DNA of 64,000 nt from Rhodoferax sp. Lineage in GTDB: Bacteria > Pseudomonadota > Gammaproteobacteria > Burkholderiales > Burkholderiaceae_C. The stretch covers positions 23,133 to 87,132 of the forward strand of contig NZ_JAQTWL010000015.1 in the NCBI RefSeq assembly GCF_028689295.1, given 5' to 3'. Below are positions 16,115 through 24,781 of this stretch, one piece after another. Each line of letters starts with the position of its first letter. Within the stretch, counting starts at the first letter, position 1. The translations under genes were made by a program, and so were the position numbers. The notes beneath the pieces were generated by a model. The model saw only the letters and a program-made list of their open reading frames with translations, was not told the origin of the DNA and did no database searches.

Positions 16115-18028
16115 TCAGGCCAGCGAGGCGACTCTGGGCGGCCAGGCCAGACTGAAGTCTGTGCCGATCAGGGTCAGGTTGGGGTTGTAGGCCGGATCCG
16201 TCAACAGCAACTCGCCCCAGCGTTGTTTCATGTACTGCACTTCGCTGTTGAAGCGCGCCTGCTTTTCAGGAGTGTCTTCATGACCCCGGCTGGCAGACTC
16301 ATGGTGGTACAGCTCGGCAAAGGGTGTCCAGACATTGCGATACCCCGCCTCGCGCACGCGCAGGCAGAAATCAACGTCGTTGAAGGCGACAGCAAGGTCC
16401 GTCTCGTTCAGGCCACCCACCTCCTGGTAGATGGCCTTGCGGATCACCAGGCAGGCCGCCGTGACGGCAGAAAACCCCTGGGCCAGGCAGGCGCGCGAGA
16501 AATAGCCGTAAGCGCTTCGCCCGAGCCTTTTTTGCGCGTGCCCGGCCACGCCGTCCAGGCCCAGCACCACCCCGGCATGCTGGAGCGTGTTGTCAGGGTA
16601 CCAAAGCCTGGCGCCCACGGCGCCAACGCCGGCTTGCAGGGCCAGGCCGACCATCTCGGACAGCCAGTCGGGCGAGATCACTTCGAGGTCGTTGTTGAGC
16701 AAAGCCACCAGTTCGCCCCGGGCAAGCGACACGGCGGCGTTGTTCAACGCCGAATAGTTGAAAGGACAGTTGTCGCGCAGCACGCGCACCCGCGGCTCGG
16801 CCTTGAGCGCATCGAGGTAGTCAAGCGTTGCCGGGTCGTCGGATCCGTTGTCAACGATCAACAGTTCGTAATTGGCATAACTGGTCTTGCTGATGAGGCT
16901 GGCCACACAGGGCTGGAGCAGTGCCAGCGCGTTTTTGGTTGGCATGATCAGGCTCACCAGCGGCAAAGCTGCAGGCAGTGCGTAGCGCACCCGGTAGCCG
17001 CAACCGGCAAACTCGGCCCTGGCGCTGGTGTGCTGCCGCTCGAAGTGCTCGTTCAGCGCCCTTTCACCGGCCAGCACCGCATAGGGTTTGGCGCTGCCCG
17101 ACAACGCCGTGCTGTCGGCATGCGCACGCCAGTGGTACAGCACCCTGGGGATGTGATGAATTTGCCGGGGTGTCATGCGCTCGATGCAGCGCAGGGCAAG
17201 ATCGTAGTCCTGCGAGCCTTCCAGCCCCGGCCTGAAGCCGCCGACCGCGCGCACGGTCGGGGCGTCATAGACACCCAGATGCGAGATCATGTTTTGCGAA
17301 TGGAACAGATCGACGTTCCAGTCGCACTTGAAGTACGGGTCAGACCGCTGGCCCGATGGGTCGATTTTGTCCTCATCGGAATAGATCAGCCGTGCCTCGG
17401 GGTGCCGGTTGATGGCATCGGCAACCCAGAACAGGGCGTGCTCGCGCAGCAGGTCGTCGTGGTCCAGCAGCGCGATCCACGCCCCTGTGGCAAGCTGCAA
17501 GGCGCTGTTGGAGGCGGCGCAAATGTGCCCGTTTTGCGCGCGAACAATGAGCTTGATGCGCGCATCTTCGCGGGTGTAGCGCTGCAGCAGGGTGCGGACA
17601 CGCGGGTCGGTGGAGGCGTCGTCGGCGATGCACAGCTCCCAGTGCGGGTAGATCTGCTGGCGCACCGATTCAATCGCCTCGGTCAACCACTTGGGCTTGG
17701 GGTTGTACACCGGCATGATCACTGAAATCAGCGGCTGGCTGGCCAGGCTGCTGGCGCGTGCGCGCAAGTTGGCGCGCACATCATCGGTCAGGGTGTCGTA
17801 ACGCAGGGTCCACTCGGCGTAGTCATTTCTGTCAAACTCTCCCGAGCCGGGCGCAGGCACCGCGGGCGGCGGTGTGGTGTTGATCCGGATGCGGTGCCAG
17901 GCACCTGCCAAACCCTCTTGCCGAAGGATTTGCAGTGTGGCAGCCACTGTATTGGACAGCCCACCGAGGCGCGCCATGGCCAGCCGCATGCGCCTGAAGA
18001 CGCGTAATGGCGCTGTCAACGCCTGCAT
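16115..18028 (-). CDS. Two-domain family 2 glycosyltransferase
   Basis: A 637-residue protein with two GT-A domains: the first near residues 100-335 (LISVIMPVYNPKPKWL, IADDASTDPR, LDHDD, YSDEDKID) and the second near 370-610 (LVSLIMPTKNALALL, IVDNGSDDPATLDYL, LLNNDLEVI). This tandem design is common in rhamnosyl- and related transferases of O-antigen clusters that add two successive sugars. The start at 18028 has AAGG upstream and sits 4 bases after the preceding stop; a GTG at 18046 would overlap that gene. Donor and acceptor sugars are unknown. Confidence 0.9.
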   Translation of the reverse strand: MQALTAPLRVFRRMRLAMARLGGLSNTVAATLQILRQEGLAGAWHRIRINTTPPPAVPAPGSGEFDRNDYAEWTLRYDTLTDDVRANLRARASSLASQPLISVIMPVYNPKPKWLTEAIESVRQQIYPHWELCIADDASTDPRVRTLLQRYTREDARIKLIVRAQNGHICAASNSALQLATGAWIALLDHDDLLREHALFWVADAINRHPEARLIYSDEDKIDPSGQRSDPYFKCDWNVDLFHSQNMISHLGVYDAPTVRAVGGFRPGLEGSQDYDLALRCIERMTPRQIHHIPRVLYHWRAHADSTALSGSAKPYAVLAGERALNEHFERQHTSARAEFAGCGYRVRYALPAALPLVSLIMPTKNALALLQPCVASLISKTSYANYELLIVDNGSDDPATLDYLDALKAEPRVRVLRDNCPFNYSALNNAAVSLARGELVALLNNDLEVISPDWLSEMVGLALQAGVGAVGARLWYPDNTLQHAGVVLGLDGVAGHAQKRLGRSAYGYFSRACLAQGFSAVTAACLVIRKAIYQEVGGLNETDLAVAFNDVDFCLRVREAGYRNVWTPFAELYHHESASRGHEDTPEKQARFNSEVQYMKQRWGELLLTDPAYNPNLTLIGTDFSLAWPPRVASLA

Positions 18029-18032
18029 CAAC

Positions 18033-21000
18033 TTATGCCTTGACACGTTTGAGGATGGCGGCCAGTTCTGCCGCCTGGTCTTCGAACAGGGTGATGGCCG
18101 TGGCCCCCAGCGCCACGGGTTCGCCAGGGCGAATGGCCTCGTAATGGGTTAGCGTGTCGAGCACCGCCTGCCTGAGGCCTTCGCCCGTGTCCAGGAACGG
18201 CACAAGGTAGCCGTTGCGCCCGGGCACGATGTCTTCGGCCACGCCGCCGGCATCGGTGGCGATCACCCAGACGTTGCGGGCCAGCGCCTCGCGCACGGTC
18301 AAACCGAAACTCTCCTTCCCTTGTGTAGGAAACAGCAACACATCGATGCCGGCAAAAAACGCGTCGATCGTGCGCTGCGTATAGGCAGGCACCACCTCCA
18401 CGTTCGCCAAGCCAGCCAATTCCTGCGGGCCAAAGGATGAAAAGCCCAGGTTCAGGGTATTGTCCACCAGCACCAGGCTGGCTTTGGCACCAGCCAGTTC
18501 AGAGAACACTTGCCTGACCAGATGGAAACCCTTGATGGGCGTGTTGCCTCCGACATAGCCAAACCTGAGATGCCCGGTGTGGCGCAAACGCATGGCCGTG
18601 CCCGGCTTGACGATGCCGTTCTTGTTGACCTGCACCTTGGCAAAGCCGTTGGCCCGGTAAAAATCTGCAAAATAACGGCTCGGCGCCAGCAGCGCAGCAG
18701 CCTTGTGCAACGCGTCGTGCAGGCGCTTGCTCCGGTACAAATTCAAGTGGTGGCTGTCAACACAGGTGGCGCAGACACCGAGGTCGATGGTTTCCTGGCC
18801 GCAAGACCGGCCCTGCCTGTTGATCATGAATTGCCGGCCGCACAACCACCAGGCATCGTGCAAGGTGACAACGTACTCGATGCCCTTTTGCGCGCAAACA
18901 TCGAGCAGGCCGACACCAAGACCCTGAATGCTGTGAAAGTGAACCACGTCGGGCTGCAGCACAGCCAGCACACTGGCAAAGGCGCTGAGGCAATGGGGAT
19001 TTTCAAACTGCTCTCTGGCATCGAGCGGCTCCGGCAAAACCACCCCGAAGACGTTGATTCCGTCCGCTTCGTAGCGACGGCAGGAGTAGGCAGCCCCCGT
19101 GGCAGGCGGCAAGGCGGTAAAGACATGCACCTCATAACCATCATAGGCATTGATGCGCTTGTTCAGCTCCTCGGCCACGACGGTTGCGCCGCCAAAGGAG
19201 CGCGGTTGGTACAGGCAATTGACGCTGAGCACCCGAAGCGTGCCGGGCTTGCGCTGGTGCTGCGCCAGCAGGGGCAGAACCTGTTGCCGGGCGACACTTT
19301 GCGGCGCATAGAGACGCATGGCATCCAGATAGGCAGCCTCACCAACCTGGGCCCGTTTGGCGCTGTCGGTCACGAGCAGGGCCAGTGCAGCCTCCCATTC
19401 AGCATCGGTCTCGCACAGGAAACCATTGACGCCATGCACCATGACTTGGACAAAAGCGGCGCGTGGCGAACACACCGAGGGCAGCTTGAGGATGGCGGCC
19501 TCAAGAAACTTGATGTTGCTCTTGGCATCATTGAAAAGGGCATTTTCAAGCGGTGCGATGCTGATGTCGCACTCCGCCAGGTTGGCCAGGTAAGTTTCAT
19601 AGTCACACAGCGGCAAGCGTTCGATCCGGCTTTCAAAAGGCGTGAAGCTGGCGGGCAAATTCAGCGTGCCAGCGAGGCGGAATCGCACCTGCGGAAAAGC
19701 GGCCAAAATTTTGACGATGGCTGGCGCTGCTTCCTCAAAATCAAGGTCGTGCGTGTTGGTGCCGGAGCCATAGACGATGCGGACAATGCCCCCGGCCGGA
19801 CCGGCATGTTCGGACCGAACTATTGCCGCAAGAGCCAGCGTCTGCTGATCCAGCGCGTTTTCAATCACCCGCACCTGGGCCATACCGGCGGTCTTCATGG
19901 CCTGCGCCAGCACGCGCGTGGAGGCAATGCCCGCGCCGCACCGCAGCATGGCCTTGCGGTACCGCTCTGCGCCGTCCAGCAACTCGTCGAAGGTATGCCT
20001 GTCAAGCCGGGCCAGGGTCTTGCTCTTGGCCAGCTCCGCGCGGTCAAAAATGAAATCATCGACCTCCCACAGGGTCGTGATACGCAGTCGCCGCGCCTCA
20101 TCGATCAGACTCTCCACGCCGGGGAAGGAGGGCACCCGGTAGAAAATGGCCAGGGAATGTGTTTGCAATGCATCCAGACACGCCTGCGTGTCATGCCAGT
20201 TGCAGACCGTGCAATCGACCCCAAGCAACTTGAACATGTCGCACTTTTGCTGGACACGGTATTTCTTGCACTGGGGCAAGGACAACTCGGCAATGATGAG
20301 GACGCGTGGCACCAAAAGTTCTTCTGCCTGGTGGCTGACCGGCTTCAGATAAACCGGGTTGACCCCTTGCGTGCCTCGGGCCTGGTAGAGGGTCCAGCCC
20401 ATGCGAAAGGCGTTGCTGAAGCTGCCGCCACGCAGCATGAGTGGCACAAGCCATTGCACTGCGCGCAGCAAAAATGTCATTCGCTCCAGGACATGGCGCA
20501 ACGGGCTCGTGATGCGCCAGCTCAACGAGTTGCGCAGCGCCGATGCCTGTGCCGCATATTCGGCCAGAGATTGCTTGAGACGGGCGATCTCGAGCTGGGC
20601 ATCAGCAAGCGCCAGTCGGGTATCGGCGTTGTCCTCGTCTGGGGGCAAGGTCCGTGCGGTCCAGGGGTTGCCGGTCTGGTTAATGACGGGATGCTCGGCA
20701 TAGGGACTGTCATGGTAGTGTCTGTGCCCCGAAACCACCAGTTCCTGCGAACCGGTGACGACTCGGTGGCCAAGCCCATTGGCGGCGGGACTCGCCTTTC
20801 GGACCACACATATGGAATTGATGAACTCGACCGAGTGCACCTGCGACAGCACCTGCGCCTCCATGGCACAGCCGTATTTGGCAAAAATGCCCTGCAGGAC
20901 AGAGCTGGCGGCGCGGTCCACACCCCAATGCTCATGGTTGATGACGTCCGCCAGCCGCTTGAAGAAGGTGATGGAGGAATAGGGATCGAACAAACCGCCC

Positions 21001-21458
21001 TCGAACTCGCCCCAGTAGCTGCAGTGCAGGTCTTCGGCGATGAACACGCCACCCTCCACCAGCGCGGGGAAGTAGCGCGCGAATGATTTGACGATGTCGC
21101 TCGACCGATGGGAACCGTCGTCGATCACGATGTCGAATTCTGGCGCGTGCTGCAACACCCGCGCATGGACGTCATGCGCATTGGCGTCGCCAATGACAAC
21201 ATGGATGCGCGGATCGTCGTAGCTCAGGCGCGCGCAATCGGGGTTGATGTCGCACCCGATCAGGGTGACCGCGTGGCTGAAGTATTTGGACCATATCTCC
21301 AGCGAGCCACCGTTCTGGATGCCGATCTCGAGCAGTCGCACTGGTTGGTCGCGGTAAGCATCAAGCAAACGGTCGTATTCGCTCAGGTACAGAGACCACT
21401 TGTCGGAGACCTTGCCCGTGTGCCCGGCATAAAGCTCGGTCAGTGACTGGTTACGCAT
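18033..21458 (-). CDS. Methyltransferase-glycosyltransferase-glycosyltransferase fusion (1141 residues)
   Basis: Three catalytic parts in one chain. Residues 1-220 form a class I SAM methyltransferase-like domain (VRLLEIGIQNGGSLEIW, FDIVIDDGSH; the CmcI/cephalosporin hydroxylase-like type). A short coiled coil (about 275-320) is followed by the SLSWRITSPLR motif often found in glycan-locus proteins. A GT-B domain follows (about 380-690), then a GT4 domain (about 738-1115; FGGATVVAEEL, HFHSIQGLG, FPTQGKESFGLTVREALA). The length suggests assembly and methylation of a glycan end on one scaffold. The gene overlaps the wzt-like gene upstream by 8 bases and is immediately followed by the two-domain GT2. 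Specificity is unknown. Confidence 0.85.
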   Translation of the reverse strand: MRNQSLTELYAGHTGKVSDKWSLYLSEYDRLLDAYRDQPVRLLEIGIQNGGSLEIWSKYFSHAVTLIGCDINPDCARLSYDDPRIHVVIGDANAHDVHARVLQHAPEFDIVIDDGSHRSSDIVKSFARYFPALVEGGVFIAEDLHCSYWGEFEGGLFDPYSSITFFKRLADVINHEHWGVDRAASSVLQGIFAKYGCAMEAQVLSQVHSVEFINSICVVRKASPAANGLGHRVVTGSQELVVSGHRHYHDSPYAEHPVINQTGNPWTARTLPPDEDNADTRLALADAQLEIARLKQSLAEYAAQASALRNSLSWRITSPLRHVLERMTFLLRAVQWLVPLMLRGGSFSNAFRMGWTLYQARGTQGVNPVYLKPVSHQAEELLVPRVLIIAELSLPQCKKYRVQQKCDMFKLLGVDCTVCNWHDTQACLDALQTHSLAIFYRVPSFPGVESLIDEARRLRITTLWEVDDFIFDRAELAKSKTLARLDRHTFDELLDGAERYRKAMLRCGAGIASTRVLAQAMKTAGMAQVRVIENALDQQTLALAAIVRSEHAGPAGGIVRIVYGSGTNTHDLDFEEAAPAIVKILAAFPQVRFRLAGTLNLPASFTPFESRIERLPLCDYETYLANLAECDISIAPLENALFNDAKSNIKFLEAAILKLPSVCSPRAAFVQVMVHGVNGFLCETDAEWEAALALLVTDSAKRAQVGEAAYLDAMRLYAPQSVARQQVLPLLAQHQRKPGTLRVLSVNCLYQPRSFGGATVVAEELNKRINAYDGYEVHVFTALPPATGAAYSCRRYEADGINVFGVVLPEPLDAREQFENPHCLSAFASVLAVLQPDVVHFHSIQGLGVGLLDVCAQKGIEYVVTLHDAWWLCGRQFMINRQGRSCGQETIDLGVCATCVDSHHLNLYRSKRLHDALHKAAALLAPSRYFADFYRANGFAKVQVNKNGIVKPGTAMRLRHTGHLRFGYVGGNTPIKGFHLVRQVFSELAGAKASLVLVDNTLNLGFSSFGPQELAGLANVEVVPAYTQRTIDAFFAGIDVLLFPTQGKESFGLTVREALARNVWVIATDAGGVAEDIVPGRNGYLVPFLDTGEGLRQAVLDTLTHYEAIRPGEPVALGATAITLFEDQAAELAAILKRVKA

Positions 21459-22818
21459 GGACGACCTTCAACTCGACACGCTCAAACGGTATGCCGACGA
21501 GTCCCCAGCGGATCTTTTCGGATGAAACATGGATGATCAAGGCATCGTGCATGTAGTGGTGCTGCACATTGTTGTAAAGGTCGCCATCCGCAACCGAGAC
21601 CATCACCGCATAGTCGCCATTGGGCAGCATGGGCAAGCGGAATTCAAAAATGGCCTCGAATTGCTCGCCCGCGCCGATCGGCGTGGGTTGCTGACTGGAA
21701 AATGGAAGCGTGTTTTCGCCGAACAAATCCTGCCCCAGGCGATCACGAACGAGAAAACCGAGAATCGGGTTTTGCAGCGCCTCGTTGGCCTTGGCGCGAA
21801 CCGTCACGCGAACACGCTCACCGCCTGAAAAAACATTGTCAGACCCGGGTGAAACCGGCTTGAAGCTCACAAAAACAATGTCGGCCTGGCCAGATTTCCA
21901 GCCTTTGGCCGCGCCGCTGTTGTCGCGTACCGTGGCCACCGAGCCATAGTCGAGTAGCGGTGCCGCTTCGGCATCAGGGGCACTTGACCCGTCGCCTGCT
22001 TCGTCACCCAGGGTCTTCGGTGTCAACGGGCTCAGGCTTGACTCGTCGCCGTAGATTTCCTGCAGTGTGTACTGCAAATACGCTTGCGAGACGCCCTTGG
22101 CGCTGCCAGTTTGCGCCACCCGGCCATGCTTGAGCCAGAGACCTGACTGGCAGAGGTTTTGCACCGCCGCAGTGTCATGGCTGACAAAAATCAGCGAGCC
22201 ATTTTCCTGAAAGCGCCGGATGAAGCGCATGCATTTTTGGGTAAACACGGCGTCTCCCACCGACAGCGCTTCATCGACGACCAGGATGTCGGCGTCCACA
22301 TGCGCGATCACGGCAAAGGCCAGGCGAACGTACATGCCGCTGGAGTAAGTTTTGACGGGCTGCTCAATGAACTGGCCAATGTCGGCAAAAGCCGCAATGT
22401 CGGCAAAGCGGGCATTGATTTCGTCGCTGCTCAAACCCAGCACCGACGCATTCATATAGACGTTTTCGCGGCCGGTGAACTCGGGGTTGAACCCCGATCC
22501 CAGCTCCAGCAGCGCGGCCACGCGGCCTGTGGTTTGTATGCTGCCACTGGTCGGTGTCAGGGTGCCGCAAATCATTTGCAGCAAGGTTGATTTGCCGCTG
22601 CCATTGCGCCCGATGATGCCGATCGCCTCACCTTTTTTAACTTCAAAAGACACGTCCTGTAATGCCCAGAACTCGCTGAAATAGTGTCCCGCTCGGCGAC
22701 CGGCGAGGCGTTGCAGCGGCGGCAACACAAATTGCTTGAGCCGGTCGCGTGGTGCACCGTAAATCTCGAAACGCTTGCTCAAGTTGTGGACGCGGATGGC
22801 AATATCGCTAGAGGACAT
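21451..22818 (-). CDS. wzt: Polysaccharide ABC transporter ATP-binding protein with C-terminal glycan-binding domain
   Basis: A 455-residue protein. The N-terminal ATPase has Walker A GRNGSGKSTLL, signature YSSGMYVRLAFA and Walker B ILVVDEALSVGD. The C-terminal part (about 300-455) is a beta-rich domain of the kind that, in Wzt proteins, recognises the modified non-reducing end of the O-polysaccharide. The start at 22818 has AAGGG at good spacing; a TTG at 22824 is less likely. It overlaps the permease gene upstream (stop at 22808). The large methyltransferase-GT protein comes next, consistent with a chain whose length is set by terminal modification. Confidence 0.92.
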   Translation of the reverse strand: MSSSDIAIRVHNLSKRFEIYGAPRDRLKQFVLPPLQRLAGRRAGHYFSEFWALQDVSFEVKKGEAIGIIGRNGSGKSTLLQMICGTLTPTSGSIQTTGRVAALLELGSGFNPEFTGRENVYMNASVLGLSSDEINARFADIAAFADIGQFIEQPVKTYSSGMYVRLAFAVIAHVDADILVVDEALSVGDAVFTQKCMRFIRRFQENGSLIFVSHDTAAVQNLCQSGLWLKHGRVAQTGSAKGVSQAYLQYTLQEIYGDESSLSPLTPKTLGDEAGDGSSAPDAEAAPLLDYGSVATVRDNSGAAKGWKSGQADIVFVSFKPVSPGSDNVFSGGERVRVTVRAKANEALQNPILGFLVRDRLGQDLFGENTLPFSSQQPTPIGAGEQFEAIFEFRLPMLPNGDYAVMVSVADGDLYNNVQHHYMHDALIIHVSSEKIRWGLVGIPFERVELKVVHA

Positions 22819-23662
22819 CTGCAAACCCTTTTCTGGTCTTTTGAAACCAGGCGTAACCAGCCCAGGCGATGGCCGTCGCGACCAGGGTGTAAACGCCCAA
22901 ACCCAGCCAGTTTGGCAAATGCCCCCAGATCAACACCTCACGCGCCTGTTCGATGATGAAGGTCAGCGGATTGGCCATGATGAAGGGCCGGAACCGCTCG
23001 GGCACGGCGGTCATGGGGTAAAACACCGGGGACAGAAACATCAGCACGGTGGTCACAATGACAACCACCTGCCCCACATCGCGCAGAAACACCCCCAGCG
23101 ATGCCAGCATCCAGGCCAGGCCGGTGGTGAGGATGAACAGTGGCAGCAGCACCAAAGGCGTCAACACCAGGGTCCAGTGCAGGAAGCCGTTAAAAAGCAA
23201 AAAAGCGGCCAGCAGCACGCCCAGGCTGATCAGGCTGTGAAACAGCGCCGCGGCGGCGGCAACGACGGGCAATATTTCCAATGGAAAAACGACTTTTTTG
23301 ACGTAGTTGACGTTGGACAGAATCAGGCCGGGGGCGCGGTTGAGCACGTCGCTGAACAGGCTCATGACGATCATGCCGACAAACAGCAGCACGGCAAACT
23401 GGGTCTTGCTGTCGTCAGCGCCAGCGCCGCTCCAGCGCGATTTGAAGATCACCGAGAAAACGAAGGTGTAAACCACCAGCATGAACACCGGGTTAAAGAA
23501 CGACCAGGCCAGCCCCATGGCCGAGCCCTTATAGCGCCCGACCACATCGCGCCTGGTCATTTGCACGATGAGCTGGCGGCTGCGCCAAAGGCTCTTGCCC
23601 AGCGCCACCAGCGATGTGGGTTGGGCGGCGTGGGGGTTGATCGTGGTGGGGGAATGGGTCAT
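22808..23662 (-). CDS. wzm: Polysaccharide ABC transporter permease
   Basis: A 284-residue membrane protein with six predicted helices and the ABC-2 sequence pattern (QLIVQMTRRDVVGRYKGSAM near the N-terminus, then ILPVVAAAAALFHSLISLG and FLSPVFYPMTAVPERFRPFI). It forms the channel for undecaprenyl-linked glycan export with the ATPase encoded just downstream, whose start overlaps its stop by 11 bases. The gene is 33 bases downstream of a GT2 stop, within the leftward operon. A second, distinct permease is at 38361-39158. Confidence 0.92.
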   Translation of the reverse strand: MTHSPTTINPHAAQPTSLVALGKSLWRSRQLIVQMTRRDVVGRYKGSAMGLAWSFFNPVFMLVVYTFVFSVIFKSRWSGAGADDSKTQFAVLLFVGMIVMSLFSDVLNRAPGLILSNVNYVKKVVFPLEILPVVAAAAALFHSLISLGVLLAAFLLFNGFLHWTLVLTPLVLLPLFILTTGLAWMLASLGVFLRDVGQVVVIVTTVLMFLSPVFYPMTAVPERFRPFIMANPLTFIIEQAREVLIWGHLPNWLGLGVYTLVATAIAWAGYAWFQKTRKGFADVL

Positions 23663-23695
23663 GCCAAAAGTTCAGCGCCGGGAGCACTCGTTGGA

Positions 23696-24781
23696 TTATC
23701 GGATATCACGCCAGCGTTTTCTCCATTCAGCAAGCACAACCCGGGCATAGCCTTTACGGTAAAACCGCTTGCTGATGGCACGGCCAAGAATGACTGGCGG
23801 CACCCGCGCTGCCAGCTGAAACCGGGCACGCTCCTGGCGCATGGCAGGCAGTTGTTTGAAGGCGTCCCGGTACAGCGCCAACACGACGCCTGGCCGCCCG
23901 GACAGGCTGTGTCTTGCGACGGTCAACAGGTGCGACAACAGCAACCAGAAGGCGTGGCCGATCAGGAGCGAGGTGGGCATATATTTCCAGTGCATCCATA
24001 TGGCGTTGCGCAGACCGTGGTAAGCGATGAAGGTGTTGTGCCTTGCGCGGCTGCTGGCCTGGCCTTCGTGCAGCGCCACCAGTTGGTCAACGTAAGCAGG
24101 TTGGTAGCCCAGCAGATTGGCGCGAATCACCAGGTCGGTGTCTTCGCAATAGCAGAAAAACCGTTCGTCAAAATAGTAGCCGGTGGTGGCCCTGATGTCT
24201 TGCAAAAAGGCGCGCGTCATCAGGCAGCAGCCGCCGGTGGGTCCGAGGTAGGGGTCTTGCGTGTCTTTGCGGTCGGCCGGCATCAGGCTGGCATAAAGGG
24301 AAATGCCCAGGGTGTCCACTTCGTCCGGCTTGTCGAGCTGGTGCATGCGGCCGCCTGACATGCCGATCTGGTTCCCGGTGGACGCCAGGGCATCCCGCAG
24401 CAGATGGACCAATTCGGGTTGCGCCACGGCATCGTTGTTCAGCAGGCCGATGTAATGGCAGCCGGGGGTGGCAAGCAAGCGGTCGATCAGAAAATTGCTG
24501 CCCGCGGCAAAACCCAGATTGCGGCTGCTGCGAAAAAGTTGGATGTGGCTGTGATCGGCTTGCTGCAGCCCATGCGCCAGGATTTCAAAGTCGGTTGCCG
24601 AGGAGGCGTTGTCGAGCACCAAAATCCATGCCGGGGGCTCGGCGCACCGGGTCAACGACGCGACGCATCTCAGCGTTTGGCTGGCCGTGTTGTAGTTGAT
24701 GACGGTATAGCCCACATCGTGGGACCCTGTTGCCGGCCGGGCTGCCGACAGATCGCAAGCAAGTTCCGGCGGGCTGGTCAT
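23696..24781 (-). CDS. Family 2 glycosyltransferase
   Basis: A 361-residue protein with one GT-A domain: GYTVINYNTASQTLRCV, VLDNASS, GFAAGSNFLID, IGLLNNDAVAQPELV, and a later CEDTDLVIRANLLGY acidic motif. It resembles rhamnosyl-type GT2 enzymes. Its ATG overlaps the stop of the upstream fused glycosyltransferase by 4 bases (ATGA), so the two are translationally coupled. About 20 extra residues precede the first strand. Confidence 0.88.
   Translation of the reverse strand: MTSPPELACDLSAARPATGSHDVGYTVINYNTASQTLRCVASLTRCAEPPAWILVLDNASSATDFEILAHGLQQADHSHIQLFRSSRNLGFAAGSNFLIDRLLATPGCHYIGLLNNDAVAQPELVHLLRDALASTGNQIGMSGGRMHQLDKPDEVDTLGISLYASLMPADRKDTQDPYLGPTGGCCLMTRAFLQDIRATTGYYFDERFFCYCEDTDLVIRANLLGYQPAYVDQLVALHEGQASSRARHNTFIAYHGLRNAIWMHWKYMPTSLLIGHAFWLLLSHLLTVARHSLSGRPGVVLALYRDAFKQLPAMRQERARFQLAARVPPVILGRAISKRFYRKGYARVVLAEWRKRWRDIR

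Noticed and set aside
16028..17725. 565-codon rightward ORF
   Set aside because: It lies opposite the two-domain glycosyltransferase, whose motifs are clear; the antisense product is low-complexity Arg/Gln/Val/Gly with no domain.
18510..21086. 858-codon rightward ORF
   Set aside because: Antisense of the 1141-residue methyltransferase-GT protein; no ribosome site and no recognisable protein.
22775..24358. 527-codon rightward ORF
   Set aside because: Antisense across the permease and GT2 genes, His/Gln/Gly-rich, with no signal of selection.
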